Source of the DNA: JBMYYE01 sp049609065 | GTDB taxonomy: Bacteria > Pseudomonadota > Alphaproteobacteria > Rhodobacterales > Rhodobacteraceae | Direction: 5' to 3' | Assembly: GCA_049609065.1 (NCBI GenBank) | Contig: JBMYYE010000004.1 | Location: forward strand, 1 to 44,110 | Length of the DNA: 44,110 nucleotides | Shown here: piece by piece, positions 7,462 through 16,200 of the stretch | Position numbering within the stretch: position 1 is the stretch's first letter | Layout: each line of letters opens with the position of its first letter | The notes under the pieces: generated by a model | Databases searched by the model: none | Told to the model about the DNA's origin: nothing | Seen by the model: only the letters and a program-made list of their open reading frames with translations | Translations under genes and position numbers: made by a program

Positions 7462-8853
7462 ATGGCCATTGGTGAGGCAGGCAGTTTATCGGTCAGTTCA
7501 ACAACTGCTGGCCAAGTGTTTTCGGTGTCCTTTGGACAGCCGATCACCGATGCCGTTATTGCCGTCACCCACACCCAAAATGGCGGGGACCCATTCACCG
7601 TTCGCATCGTAAGCTCTGACGACAATGGATTTTCGTTCATTGTTGAGGAATGGGAATACCTTGATGGGGCACATCCAGCAGTTGAAGACATCAACTGGCT
7701 TGCGATTTCCGAAGGGGTGCACACCCTTCCTGATGGGCGTGTGATCGAAGCAGGAACCACAAGCGCCACCCAGAACTATAGCACCGTCTCGCTTGCAACT
7801 GAATTTACCGATCCACCGGTGGTTTTGACCTCTGTGTCTTCTAATAATGACGCCACCGCCGTTACGACCGACATTCGCAATGTATCCACCGCAGGGACAG
7901 GAAGCAGCTTTCAGCTAAAACTGCGCGAAGAAGAAGCCCAAGACAACATTCACGCCGCTGAAACCATCGGGTTTATCGCCATTCAAGGCGGCGGTTCCGC
8001 GGCCACTGCGGACGTATCGGGCACAGCTGGCATCATCAACAACATCAACCACAATGACAGCACCCACTCCCTTGGGGCGACGTTTACGGATGGCGTGGTG
8101 TTGGTTGGACAACAAACCAATAACGGCAACGATACCTCAACCGAAGTCATCGACAGCCAAACCGGCTCCACGGTTACAGTGCATGTTCAAGAGGAACAAT
8201 CCGCCAATAGCGAAACCAACCATATCAATGAAAATTTTGGCGTGGTCGCCTTTGAAGATGGGTTCATCCCCTGTTTTACGCCGCAAACATGGATCGACAC
8301 CCCCCATGGCCCGCGCGATATTGGCACGTTAAAAGCTGGGGATTTGGTTTTAACCCGTGATCATGGGCCACAAGAACTCAAATGGATCAGCACAACAACC
8401 TTAAGCAAAGACCGCCTGCGATCCACCCCAAATTTGCGCCCCATCCTCATCAAGAAAAATGCCATTGCCCCGCATATCCCCAATCGGGATATGTATGTCT
8501 CCCCCCAGCACCGTATGCTCATCGAAGGGTGGCACCCGCAGCTTGTGGCTGGCACGGATGAAATTTTTGCCCCCACCATTGGGCTTGTGAATGACACAAC
8601 CATCTGCGCGACCACGCCCAAAGCGCCTGTAACTTATATTCATCTTCTCTTTGATCAACACCAAGTGATCTACGCCAACGACGCCCCCACCGAAAGCTTG
8701 CACGCCGCGCAATTATCAAAAACGGTTTTAGATGAGGCCGCCCAGCACGAATTATTCACTCTCTTTCCAGAGTTGCGCAGCTACGAAAACGCCTATGGCC
8801 CGACCGCGCGCGAAGTTATCAAGCCGCGCTTGGCCTGCACGCTTTTGCACTAG
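7462..8853 (+). CDS. Exoprotein with three lectin-like repeats and a C-terminal Hint domain
   Basis: This 463-residue protein lacks a Sec signal. Residues about 15-265 hold three degenerate repeats of about 70 residues. Each repeat has an F-T/G-D/Q-x-V strand, a central N-N/G-D turn, a strand ending in EEx, then a histidine and an F/W-[IVL]-A strand, resembling the beta sandwich of H-type lectins. From C271 (CFTPQTWI) to about residue 420 lies a Hedgehog/intein (Hint_2-type) domain, with GTLKAGDLVLTRDHG, a VSPQHRML block and an FDQHQVIYAN block. Hint domains can cleave themselves through the first cysteine. AAAGG lies about 9 nt before the ATG. It sits inside the his cluster between hisA and hisF. 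Surface attachment or export is inference. Confidence 0.85.
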   Translation: MAIGEAGSLSVSSTTAGQVFSVSFGQPITDAVIAVTHTQNGGDPFTVRIVSSDDNGFSFIVEEWEYLDGAHPAVEDINWLAISEGVHTLPDGRVIEAGTTSATQNYSTVSLATEFTDPPVVLTSVSSNNDATAVTTDIRNVSTAGTGSSFQLKLREEEAQDNIHAAETIGFIAIQGGGSAATADVSGTAGIINNINHNDSTHSLGATFTDGVVLVGQQTNNGNDTSTEVIDSQTGSTVTVHVQEEQSANSETNHINENFGVVAFEDGFIPCFTPQTWIDTPHGPRDIGTLKAGDLVLTRDHGPQELKWISTTTLSKDRLRSTPNLRPILIKKNAIAPHIPNRDMYVSPQHRMLIEGWHPQLVAGTDEIFAPTIGLVNDTTICATTPKAPVTYIHLLFDQHQVIYANDAPTESLHAAQLSKTVLDEAAQHELFTLFPELRSYENAYGPTAREVIKPRLACTLLH

Positions 8854-8868
8854 AGTGTACTGCTCTAG

Positions 8869-9208
8869 CGCGATGTGTGGAGCGGCAAAGTGCCTGTCGC
8901 TGAGCCGTTCACACGTCTGGAATACACGTTCACAATCGCCCCGATGGGAGATGCCACCAGCACGCTAAAGTGGAATTTGGAAGACGTGGCGGGCGGCACT
9001 CGTCTCTCTTTGCGCCACGACGGTCTTCCACAGGGCGCAGACATGTTCGGGCTCACTTTGGCATTGGATACAGGGGGGACGATCATCTGGCCCGCATGCG
9101 TGATGCGGCACACACCCCGCAGAGCATGCCTATGCCGACCTCCGCAGCCAGATTACTAAGGTCGGCATCCTCTTTTCAGGTAACCATCCTCACATTTCAT
9201 ATATGAAT
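8869..9208 (+). pseudogene. Remnant of an SRPBCC/AHSA1-type domain gene (5' truncated and frameshifted)
   Basis: In one frame, residues from VWSGKVPVAEPFTRLEYTF through GLPQGADMFGLTLAL read as the C-terminal half of an SRPBCC (AHSA1-like) protein, but a stop codon (TAG, 8866-8868) precedes it directly and no start region remains. Near a G6 run at 9073-9078 the match moves to another frame, which continues DDHLARMRDAAH, the usual tail of such proteins. So the gene has lost its first half and carries a frameshift. It fills most of the 505-bp space between the Hint gene and hisF. Confidence 0.75.
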
Positions 9209-9358
9209 GCGAAGACGCGACTGCCTAGGCCACGGAGCCGCTTTTCCCTATGTCATCCTATGCCTTTCCTTGGTGCACCGGCGAATAGCTTAATCACGGC
9301 TTCCCCCCCCGCGAAATTCACGTTAAAAGCCCATGAACACATACCTTATGGGGTTAAA

Positions 9359-10126
9359 ATGCTAAAAACACGGATCATTCCTTGCTTGGACGTTGCTGAT
9401 GGCCGCGTGGTCAAAGGTGTCAATTTTGTCGGCCTGCGCGATGCGGGTGACCCCGTAGAAAGCGCGCGCGCCTATGACGCTGCTGGTGCCGATGAGCTTT
9501 GCTTTTTGGACATTCACGCCACCCATGAAAACCGCGGCACGATGTATGATCTGGCCCAACGCACAGCCGAACAGTGCTTTATGCCGCTGACCATCGGGGG
9601 CGGTGTGCGCAGCTCAGAAGATGTGCGCAAGCTCTTGCTTGCGGGGGCTGATAAGGTGAGCTTCAACTCTGCTGCTGTCGCCAATCCAGACTGCGTCGCA
9701 GATGCGGCCAACCATTTTGGCAGCCAATGTATCGTGGTGGCGATTGACGCAAAAACCGTGTCCCCCGGTAAATGGGAAATCTTCACCCATGGCGGCCGTA
9801 AATCCACAGGGATTGATGCGGTCGAATTTGCCAAGCTTGTCGCAGGCAAAGGTGCGGGCGAAATTCTTTTGACCTCCATGGATCGCGATGGCACAAAATC
9901 CGGCTTCAACCTCCCGCTGACACGCGCGATTTCGGATGCGGTGAATGTACCGGTGATTGCCTCAGGCGGGGTTGGCACCCTTGATCACCTTGTCGAAGGC
10001 GTGACCGAAGGCGGCGCAAGCGCGGTCTTGGCCGCGTCGATTTTTCACTTTGGCGAATACACAATCGGTGAGGCCAAAGCTCACATGCAAGCCGCGGGTA
10101 TCCCCATGCGGATGGAGGGCGCATAG
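9359..10126 (+). CDS. hisF: Imidazole glycerol phosphate synthase, cyclase subunit
   Basis: HisF uses ammonia from HisH to convert PRFAR to imidazoleglycerol phosphate and AICAR. From the ATG at 9359 it has 255 residues, the normal length. The catalytic aspartates lie in RIIPCLDVADGRVVKG and LLTSMDRDGTKSG, and the phosphate-binding loops GGGVR and ASGGVGT are present. The frame is open for 52 more codons upstream, but those residues have no family resemblance and cover remnant DNA, so the short start is used. GGGG at 9350-9353 is a usable ribosome-binding site. hisE starts on the next base after the stop. Confidence 0.97.
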   Translation: MLKTRIIPCLDVADGRVVKGVNFVGLRDAGDPVESARAYDAAGADELCFLDIHATHENRGTMYDLAQRTAEQCFMPLTIGGGVRSSEDVRKLLLAGADKVSFNSAAVANPDCVADAANHFGSQCIVVAIDAKTVSPGKWEIFTHGGRKSTGIDAVEFAKLVAGKGAGEILLTSMDRDGTKSGFNLPLTRAISDAVNVPVIASGGVGTLDHLVEGVTEGGASAVLAASIFHFGEYTIGEAKAHMQAAGIPMRMEGA

Positions 10127-10438
10127 ATGGACATCCTAGACCAGCTGTACCAAACCATTGAAACGCGCAAAACCGCGGATCCAGAAAGTTCATGGACCGC
10201 AAAGCTTTTGGCCAAAGGGCCGGAAAAATGCGCGGAAAAGTTCGGCGAAGAAGCCATCGAGGCGATCATCGAAGCGGTGAAAAATGACCCCGAAAAATTA
10301 ACGTCCGAGGCGGCCGATGTGATCTTTCACCTCTTTGTCATGCTGGCTGCACGCGGTGTGCATCTGGACGACGTAAAAGCTGAGCTAGAGCGCCGCGAAG
10401 GCGTATCAGGGATCGAAGAAAAAGCGTCGCGCGGTTAA
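10127..10438 (+). CDS. hisE: Phosphoribosyl-ATP pyrophosphatase
   Basis: HisE hydrolyses phosphoribosyl-ATP to phosphoribosyl-AMP, the second step of histidine synthesis. The 103-residue all-helical protein shows the MazG-like metal-binding pattern EKFGEEAIEAIIEA followed by SEAADVIFHLFVML. It is a separate protein here, not fused to HisI. It abuts hisF without a gap, so the pair is one transcript. Its stop codon overlaps that of the convergent CoA-binding gene by 4 bp (TTAA). Confidence 0.96.
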   Translation: MDILDQLYQTIETRKTADPESSWTAKLLAKGPEKCAEKFGEEAIEAIIEAVKNDPEKLTSEAADVIFHLFVMLAARGVHLDDVKAELERREGVSGIEEKASRG

Positions 10439-10842
10439 GCTTTCGCCAAATCTCTGTGCTCAATTTTAACGCAGGCATCTTGCACAAAGGCAATCTGCTT
10501 TGCCTCTGCCACTTGCGCAGACGCATCATCCATCACATCCAGCTGCAACCAAATGCTTTTAAGCTCAGGAAATGTTTCCATCGCCTCTTGTACAATTTCT
10601 GGCACATATTTTGATTGGCGAAACACATTCACCATATCCACATGTTTGGGACTATCAGAAAGCGAGGCATAGACAGCCTGCCCTAATATTTTACGTCCTG
10701 CATGACCGGGATTGATGGGAATAACGTCAAATCCTGCATTGATCAGATATTCCATCACCCCATAAGACGGACGGTTTGCACGGGGCGACGCCCCCACAAC
10801 TGCGATGGTTTTTACACCCTCTAAAGCCTCTGCATACCCCAT
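10435..10842 (-). CDS. CoA-binding domain protein
   Basis: The 135-residue protein is a single Rossmann-type CoA-binding domain of the YccU type: VVGASPRANRPSYGVM nucleotide loop, FDVIPINPG, GQAVYASL and the closing VQDACVKIEH. No ligase domain is attached. The role is unknown beyond probable CoA or nucleotide binding in the cytosol. A GTG directly before the ATG could also start translation. The ATG overlaps the rlmB stop by one base (TGATG), so it is coupled to rlmB. Confidence 0.87.
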   Translation of the reverse strand: MGYAEALEGVKTIAVVGASPRANRPSYGVMEYLINAGFDVIPINPGHAGRKILGQAVYASLSDSPKHVDMVNVFRQSKYVPEIVQEAMETFPELKSIWLQLDVMDDASAQVAEAKQIAFVQDACVKIEHRDLAKA

Positions 10843-11621
10843 CACGTGCGCGCCGCATAAAGCGCGACAGCCGCCGCGTTTGACACATTCAGTGATCCGA
10901 AATCTGACGCATATGGCACCTTCACCAACGCATCACAGGTGTCTTTGGTTTTATCACGAAGCCCTGGGCCTTCTGCGCCGAAAACCAGGGCAACAGGTTG
11001 TGATTTCGCCATCCCTGCCATGGCCTCTTCGATGGTATCCTCAGCTTCGCCATCAAGGCCAAGCAAAACATAACCAAGACTGCGCAGTTCTTCCATTGTG
11101 TCGGCGAGGTTCTTCACCCGCAAATAGGGTTGACGCTCAAGCGCGCCTGATGCGGTTTTTGCCAAAGCACCCGTTTCAGGAGCCGCATGGCGCAAGGTGC
11201 CGATCACAGCCTTCGCGCCGAACACTTCGGCAGACCGCAAAATCGCGCCAACATTATGCGGATCAGACACCCGATCCAAAAGCACAACACGTGGCATTTG
11301 CCCGTCTTGCACGTAACACGCATCCCGCACCGCGCCCCAGTTCAAAGGTTTAACCTCTAACGCGGCCCCTTGATGCACGGATGCTTTATCAATCGGTGGA
11401 TTGAATTTACGCGGATCATGGATTTCTGCGTCCATGCCGGACGCAACAATTGCTTCTTCTAGGCGGTTATAGGCATTTTGCGTCACCATCAGCCGCAAAC
11501 GTTCGCGCATTGGGTTTTCCAAGGCATCCCGCACTGCATGTATCCCAAAAAGCCACACCGTCGCCGCAGCAGAAGCCCGCCGTGCTTGTTCTTTTTCTAC
11601 AACCCATTTAGGTTTTTTCAT
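10842..11621 (-). CDS. rlmB: 23S rRNA (guanosine-2'-O)-methyltransferase of the TrmH/SpoU family
   Basis: The 259-residue protein has an N-terminal substrate-binding domain (FGIHAVRDALEN, VHQGAAL) and a C-terminal SPOUT knot with its three motifs: DRVSDPHNVGAILRSAEVFG, VFGAEGPGLR and GSLNVSNAAAVALY. By family knowledge it methylates the ribose of G2251 in 23S rRNA. The exact target within the TrmH family is inferred. The coupled CoA-binding gene follows on the same strand. tRNA-Tyr lies on the opposite strand upstream. Confidence 0.92.
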   Translation of the reverse strand: MKKPKWVVEKEQARRASAAATVWLFGIHAVRDALENPMRERLRLMVTQNAYNRLEEAIVASGMDAEIHDPRKFNPPIDKASVHQGAALEVKPLNWGAVRDACYVQDGQMPRVVLLDRVSDPHNVGAILRSAEVFGAKAVIGTLRHAAPETGALAKTASGALERQPYLRVKNLADTMEELRSLGYVLLGLDGEAEDTIEEAMAGMAKSQPVALVFGAEGPGLRDKTKDTCDALVKVPYASDFGSLNVSNAAAVALYAART

Positions 11622-11693
11622 CGGCTTTGGCCCCTAAAAATACTTTCCGCCTTAATGCGCCGATAGAAAGCGCAAAGGCAAGTCATTTTCTGG

Positions 11694-11722
11694 TTGACGG
11701 CCCCCAAAGGTGTCGCTAAATC
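11694..11722 (+). promoter_or_regulatory. Probable promoter of tRNA-Tyr
   Basis: TTGACG at 11694-11699 and TAAATC at 11717-11722 are separated by exactly 17 bp. The -10 box ends 12 nt before the mature tRNA, so the start of transcription would fall a few bases upstream of it. The -10 match is weak, but the geometry is right for a tRNA gene. Confidence 0.55.
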
Positions 11723-11734
11723 ACATCGCAGGTT

Positions 11735-11818
11735 GGGCGACAGGCCGCAAGGTGTGGCAGGGGACTGTAACTCCCTCGAGGCGACTCACGCCTGGTTCGA
11801 TTCCAGGGTCGCCCACCA
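11735..11818 (+). tRNA. tRNA-Tyr (anticodon GTA)
   Basis: GGGCGAC at 11735-11741 pairs with GTCGCCC at 11808-11814. Discriminator A and an encoded CCA (11816-11818) follow. The anticodon loop CTGTAAC carries GTA at 11767-11769. A long variable arm makes it a class II tRNA of 84 nt, as expected for bacterial tRNA-Tyr. The T arm contains the GGTTCGATTCC core. Confidence 0.96.
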
Positions 11819-11849
11819 TTTTCTACTTAGATGTCTTTTAAAATGATAA

Positions 11850-11867
11850 ATGCCCTTCATGGGGCAT
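11850..11867 (-). terminator. Weak hairpin after tetR, possible terminator
   Basis: ATGCCC at 11850-11855 pairs with GGGCAT at 11862-11867. On the minus strand the stem is followed by an A/T-rich stretch containing TTTATCATTTT. It lies between tRNA-Tyr and the end of tetR and could serve either gene. The T-tract is interrupted, so the call is weak. Confidence 0.35.
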
Positions 11868-11916
11868 GACGCTGTCTCGCAGAGCGCGCACAGAACCCGC
11901 TAATCTGTGGAAAAGT

Positions 11917-12468
11917 CTAACCGATACAATTGCGTAGAATATTCAGCTGCGCATCTATGTCCTGCGCGGGTAGCTTTTGCTCTGCAAAGTGCCGCGCGAG
12001 GGCAAGCACTGTGACTGTGATAAAATCGGCCAGTGGCGCACTGGGGTCGTGGCCTCCTGCAGCCGAGAGTTCGGCTTGGATTTCAGATCTCAACAGATTG
12101 CCAATTTCAGGGTCCGATTGGGCTAAGGACGTTACAAGCAAGATCGTATCAGGGGTCTCAACCGCCAAGCTCAAGATCATCTCAAGGCAGGTGAAAAGCC
12201 GCTCTCGGCCCCGCGGGCAATCAAGATGAATCTGGTCAAATTGATTTTTAATCCCTCTCGCGGCTGTCACGGCAATCGCCTTGGTTAGCGCCTCCACGTC
12301 ATCAAAGTAGTTGTAAAAGGACGTGCGCCCGACACCTGCTTCTGCACAAACGGACATAACGTTGACACCTGCCGCACCGTGAAGACCGATCAGCCTTTGC
12401 CCCGCTTCTAGCAGGGAAACGCGGGTTCTGCGGGCCTTTGGTGTCAAGTCTGCGGCAATAGTTTGCAT
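11917..12468 (-). CDS. TetR-family transcriptional regulator
   Basis: From the ATG at 12468 the protein has 183 residues. An N-terminal helix-turn-helix spans about residues 12-58 and ends in the family hallmark VGRTSFYNYFDD. The C-terminal ligand domain has no feature that tells the effector. Upstream TTG codons (12471, 12492) could extend it by up to 8 residues, and GGAG lies about 13 nt before the chosen ATG. The gene diverges from a membrane-protein gene, and two palindromes lie between them, so it most likely represses that gene and itself. Confidence 0.88.
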   Translation of the reverse strand: MQTIAADLTPKARRTRVSLLEAGQRLIGLHGAAGVNVMSVCAEAGVGRTSFYNYFDDVEALTKAIAVTAARGIKNQFDQIHLDCPRGRERLFTCLEMILSLAVETPDTILLVTSLAQSDPEIGNLLRSEIQAELSAAGGHDPSAPLADFITVTVLALARHFAEQKLPAQDIDAQLNILRNCIG

Positions 12469-12496
12469 CAATTTTCTCTTGCTCCACTTCAATTAA

Positions 12497-12532
12497 TGAC
12501 ATAACTGTCAAATTTAAATGACACAACTGTAA
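12497..12532. promoter_or_regulatory. Tandem palindromic operator candidates between tetR and the membrane protein
   Basis: TGACATAACTGTCA at 12497-12510 is an inverted repeat (TGACA-N4-TGTCA). A near copy, TGACACAACTGTAA, lies at 12519-12532. Their starts are 22 bp apart, about two helical turns, so both would face the same side of the DNA. Placement in the 83-bp divergent space suggests the binding site of the adjacent TetR protein. The sequence also contains TTGACA on the minus strand (12512-12507), which may be a -35 box for tetR. Confidence 0.6.
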
Positions 12533-12551
12533 TTTTTTGAAAGTACTGATA

Positions 12552-13082
12552 ATGTCCGCTGTGAAGATGATCGACCGCCTTGCAACCACAAAAGCCATGT
12601 TGATTATCGTGGCCCTCTACGCCGTGGTTTTTGGTGCGATCCTTTTCACGCTCAGCCAATTGACCGTGGTCAGTGGCGGGTACGGCATTTTAGACTTTGA
12701 TTTTGGCTACGACATGGCGCGCGTCGACAACGTACTCGGAAGTTATGGTTCAAAAGGTATGGCGCTCTATGGTCGTATCCAGATATTGGACCTATTCAAC
12801 CCAGCACTATATTCGCTGATTGCCGCTATTTTCACTCGGTTGGTTTGGCGTGGACAAGGCCCCGACTGGCTATGCCTTGTTCCGCTTTTGGGTGGTTTTG
12901 GGGACTACGCCGAAAATATTACGCTATTTCTGATGGCGCACGCGTATCCGGACGTGTCCTCTAAAATGGTTGCGGTTAGCTCCACGCTCAGCTTCGTAAA
13001 AAATGGATTGATAGCTGTCGGGGTGCTCGTGCTTTTGGCTGGGTTCGCCCTACGGATGGCACAGTATCTGCGGCGAGCCTAG
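12552..13082 (+). CDS. Four-helix integral membrane protein of unknown function
   Basis: I do not recognise the family. From the ATG at 12552 the product has 176 residues with four predicted membrane segments, at about residues 13-32, 73-92, 99-120 and 142-165. A loop of about 40 residues rich in G, D and Y lies between the first two. Polar residues such as the DYAEN motif next to the third segment could be functional. The divergent tetR gene and the paired palindromes suggest that an inducer controls its expression. No clear ribosome-binding site is visible. An upstream TTG (12537) is a poorer start. Confidence 0.78.
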   Translation: MSAVKMIDRLATTKAMLIIVALYAVVFGAILFTLSQLTVVSGGYGILDFDFGYDMARVDNVLGSYGSKGMALYGRIQILDLFNPALYSLIAAIFTRLVWRGQGPDWLCLVPLLGGFGDYAENITLFLMAHAYPDVSSKMVAVSSTLSFVKNGLIAVGVLVLLAGFALRMAQYLRRA

Positions 13083-13151
13083 AAACGATCGACACCAACA
13101 CGCGCGACCTTTGGTGCCTGCCAGACGCCACGGGGTGACAGGTAAAGTGCC

Positions 13152-13199
13152 AAAAACGGTCGCCGCGGGATAGGGTATTGCCCCAACCTTGCGGCGACC
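13152..13199 (-). terminator. Probable terminator of the RTX-Hint gene
   Basis: GGTCGCCGC at 13158-13166 is a perfect 9-bp inverted repeat of GCGGCGACC at 13191-13199. A second small GGG/CCC pairing lies inside the 24-nt loop. On the minus strand the stem is followed by G and TTTTT (13156-13152). It starts 7 nt beyond the stop codon of the large minus-strand gene, which fits an intrinsic terminator with an unusually large loop. Confidence 0.5.
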
Positions 13200-13205
13200 A
13201 ATGTT

Positions 13206-16200
13206 CTAGATATGATTTGGCGAAGAGAGCGCTGAACTTTTATTCACCAATGCGTGGCAATTCTTCACATGTCGCGCAGCCAATTTTCGTCCCATTCGCC
13301 CTGATGCCAACATCCGTGACGCAGGGGCTTTGTACTGAATATCTGTTAGTTCAGGGAACAATTCCAAAATTTCGGACCGTGACGCCGCGCTAACGGATTT
13401 GAGCGCTTCAGGCCCAGTGTATAAGCTTTCGGTAAGAGCCCCGTTGGAATACACAACTTCATGCTGATCAAACATAAAATGGAAATATTCCACCTCAGTC
13501 TGGTCCAGTGCAACATCAATTCCATCCAACGCCAAGAGCTGTTTGGCCGCGACGAGAACTTCTTCCTCGCCGAACATCCGCTGCGCAATCTTTGAGCGCA
13601 CCAAAACCCGATGTTGTGGCGATACGATCATGTCCACTGTCGGGGTGCTTGCCCCGAGAGCCCCAGCACGAATGCGAACCGGCCGCAGCGTTTCATGAGC
13701 CGCCAACATCGCATCAGGCACCTGATGTGACCCGATCCAGCGAATGGGTTGCCACCCATTATCCACGGTCAAAACCAGATCCCCTTGGGATAGATTTTCG
13801 ACCGGCACTTCACCATATTTTGTTGAAATCAGCGTACCGCGCCCAAAACAGGTCACAGCGGTGTTTTCAAAATGCAGATCAACCGGATCAATAGCTGCGC
13901 CACCATTTTCAAGCGTCAGATTAAGGCCGGAAATTTCGCCCTGAACATTGACGCCATTAATGATCCCATCAAGTGTTCCATCCGCCGCATCTTCACGCAA
14001 AAGCGTGATTTTATGGGTAATATCATCGAGCCCGCCATTGGCCGCATTATAAGCTGCGACTGCCGCATCATCATAAAAAGAGCTAAGATCGACAAAGTCG
14101 TTGTCAGTCTGATCGGCTGTAGGGTCGTTGGGTGTACCGCTAATGCCAGTGGTTGTATCAAAATCCGTAATGACATCAGCGCCATCGCCAGCATTATAGA
14201 CAAACGTATCCGCGCCTGTTCCACCCGTAAGTGTATCCGCGCCTGTACCACCGGTAATCGTGTCGTCGCCAGTGCCACCATCGATGCTATCAGCACCCGA
14301 TCCACCAGTGATCGTATCGTCACCGCCTGCAGCGTCAATATCCATCCCCACTGTTGTGGCGCTGGCATTGATGACGTCGTCTTGATCTGTGTAGATGACG
14401 TTTTCGATTTCTTCGAAGGTCGCCGTGTCACCGCCAACGGTGGCAGTGCCGTCTTCGCCATCTGTGCTGGTGAAGGTGAGGTTGACGCCCGTCGTTAGGC
14501 CGGATGTATCCAGCGTGTCGCCATTGGTTTCGTCCGTTTCGCCCCCAGTGATCGTGTCGTTACCAAAATTGTCGGTCAGAAGGATCGTATCATCGCCCCC
14601 TTCGCCAAAGATGGTATCATCACCTTCGCCACCATCGATGACATCCGCAAAACCGGCCGCGACCTGCGGGATCGTATCGAAATGTACGTCGCTTACGAAA
14701 ATCCCTTGCGATCCAGACAAGGCGTTGGAATAAATAATCTCGATCGAGGAAAGCGGTCCTGCTATTTCGATCAAAACAGACCCGGCAGCATCCTGAGAAT
14801 CGGTTTCAACAAAATCAGCCGTAATCGTGTTGCCCGCCACGGACTGTGTCCCATCCGGTGTAATCGTCACGGTAACTGGATTGCCCAACGCATCAACCGC
14901 ATTAACAGTAACGATGTCTTGGTGGTTTCCACTGCCCCAGTCGATATCGTTAATACGGAAGGTTACATTCTGGACCTCGTCCATCATGGAGCTTCCAGCC
15001 GTTGCGGCGAAATCTATTGTCGTGGTTGAGGTCGCAGCGTCCCCCACACCATAGAGGTCGAGTTGAGAATTCGGGTCAAATGGTTCGCCCGTATCGACAT
15101 ACCCAGTCTCGAAACTTTCAACCTCAAAGGTAGGGGAATTATTGCCGTCATCAGAGAACGTGAGAGATACGTCCATCTCACCCGTGGTCTGTGTGACCCC
15201 CGCTGACAAATCGGCACCATCTGCGCCTAATGCACTCCAATCGAGGAATTCCGAGACGTTCGTAGGCGGTGTTGAACTGTCACCATAGATGACATCATCA
15301 CCAGAACCGCCCGTGATGTTATCCGCCCCGCCAGCCCCGTAAATCTGGTCATTATCAGCACCGCCATCAATCGTATCCGCACCCAGACCGCCATCGATGA
15401 TGTCGTCACCTGAACCGCCAGTGATGTTATCGTCGCCACCTTCGCCAAAAATCGTATCATTTCCTAGGCCACCATCGATGATGTCAGCCTGAGCATCTGT
15501 CGTTGAAGGGAGAGGTGTAAAGGTCAGGTCGCTAATGCCATAATCTGAGCCATCACTCAAGTCGGTCTGAATTAGTCCGGTGAAAACAATCTGATTGAAG
15601 GCACCATGGCCAGACACGGAAAAAGTATCGATGCCAGTACCCGTTGTATCGGTGAAGTCGGTCTCATAAACCAAGGTGCCATTATTATAGAGCGCATAAT
15701 GTCCAACCTCACCATAGCCGCTAGATTGCAGACTGTAGGTCGTAAAACTCAGATCAGAGATGGCATCATCAAAATCGACAATGAGCGTTTCACTTAGCCC
15801 AGAGGCCACATCATAAGCGGTCTGTTGTTGAACACCACTATCCGTGTCAGAAACAGTACCGCCAGCCCCAATCCAACCGCCACCATCCGCGACATTTGAG
15901 ACACTTGCACTGCTTAGGGCACCGCCAACCACGTTTTGCGCGGTGACTGTGTAGCCGTTAGATGTATCGCTGTAATTTGAAGATGAAATCGAAATTGGTG
16001 TGGGAGCTGCTTCATTCTGATCAGAATCGCCGTAAATTGTATCATTACCCGCACCGCCCAGCACTGTATCAGAACCACCGCCGCCGTAGACAAGATCATC
16101 ACCAGCGCCAGAAAGGATTGTATCATCCCCGGCAAGGCCCTCAATGGTGTTATCGTTGCCCGTGCCACCGCCATTGCCATCATCGACCATGTCACCTTCT

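Noticed and set aside
8970..9206. A separate small gene in the frame ending at 9206
   Set aside because: Only its DDHLARMRDAAH part makes sense, as the shifted tail of the SRPBCC remnant.
9203..9358. Longer hisF with 52 extra residues
   Set aside because: HisF starts with MLKTRIIPCLDV in its family, and the extra part overlaps the end of the SRPBCC remnant and has no family resemblance.
13872..14498. A 208-codon plus-strand frame opposite the RTX blocks
   Set aside because: Its repeated isoleucine/arginine/cysteine words are the antisense of the RTX nonapeptide codons. It is a shadow of the repeat.
14195..15480. Regular direct repeats that at first look like a CRISPR array
   Set aside because: The repeats are in frame with RTX nonapeptides, there are no unique spacers, and no cas genes lie nearby.
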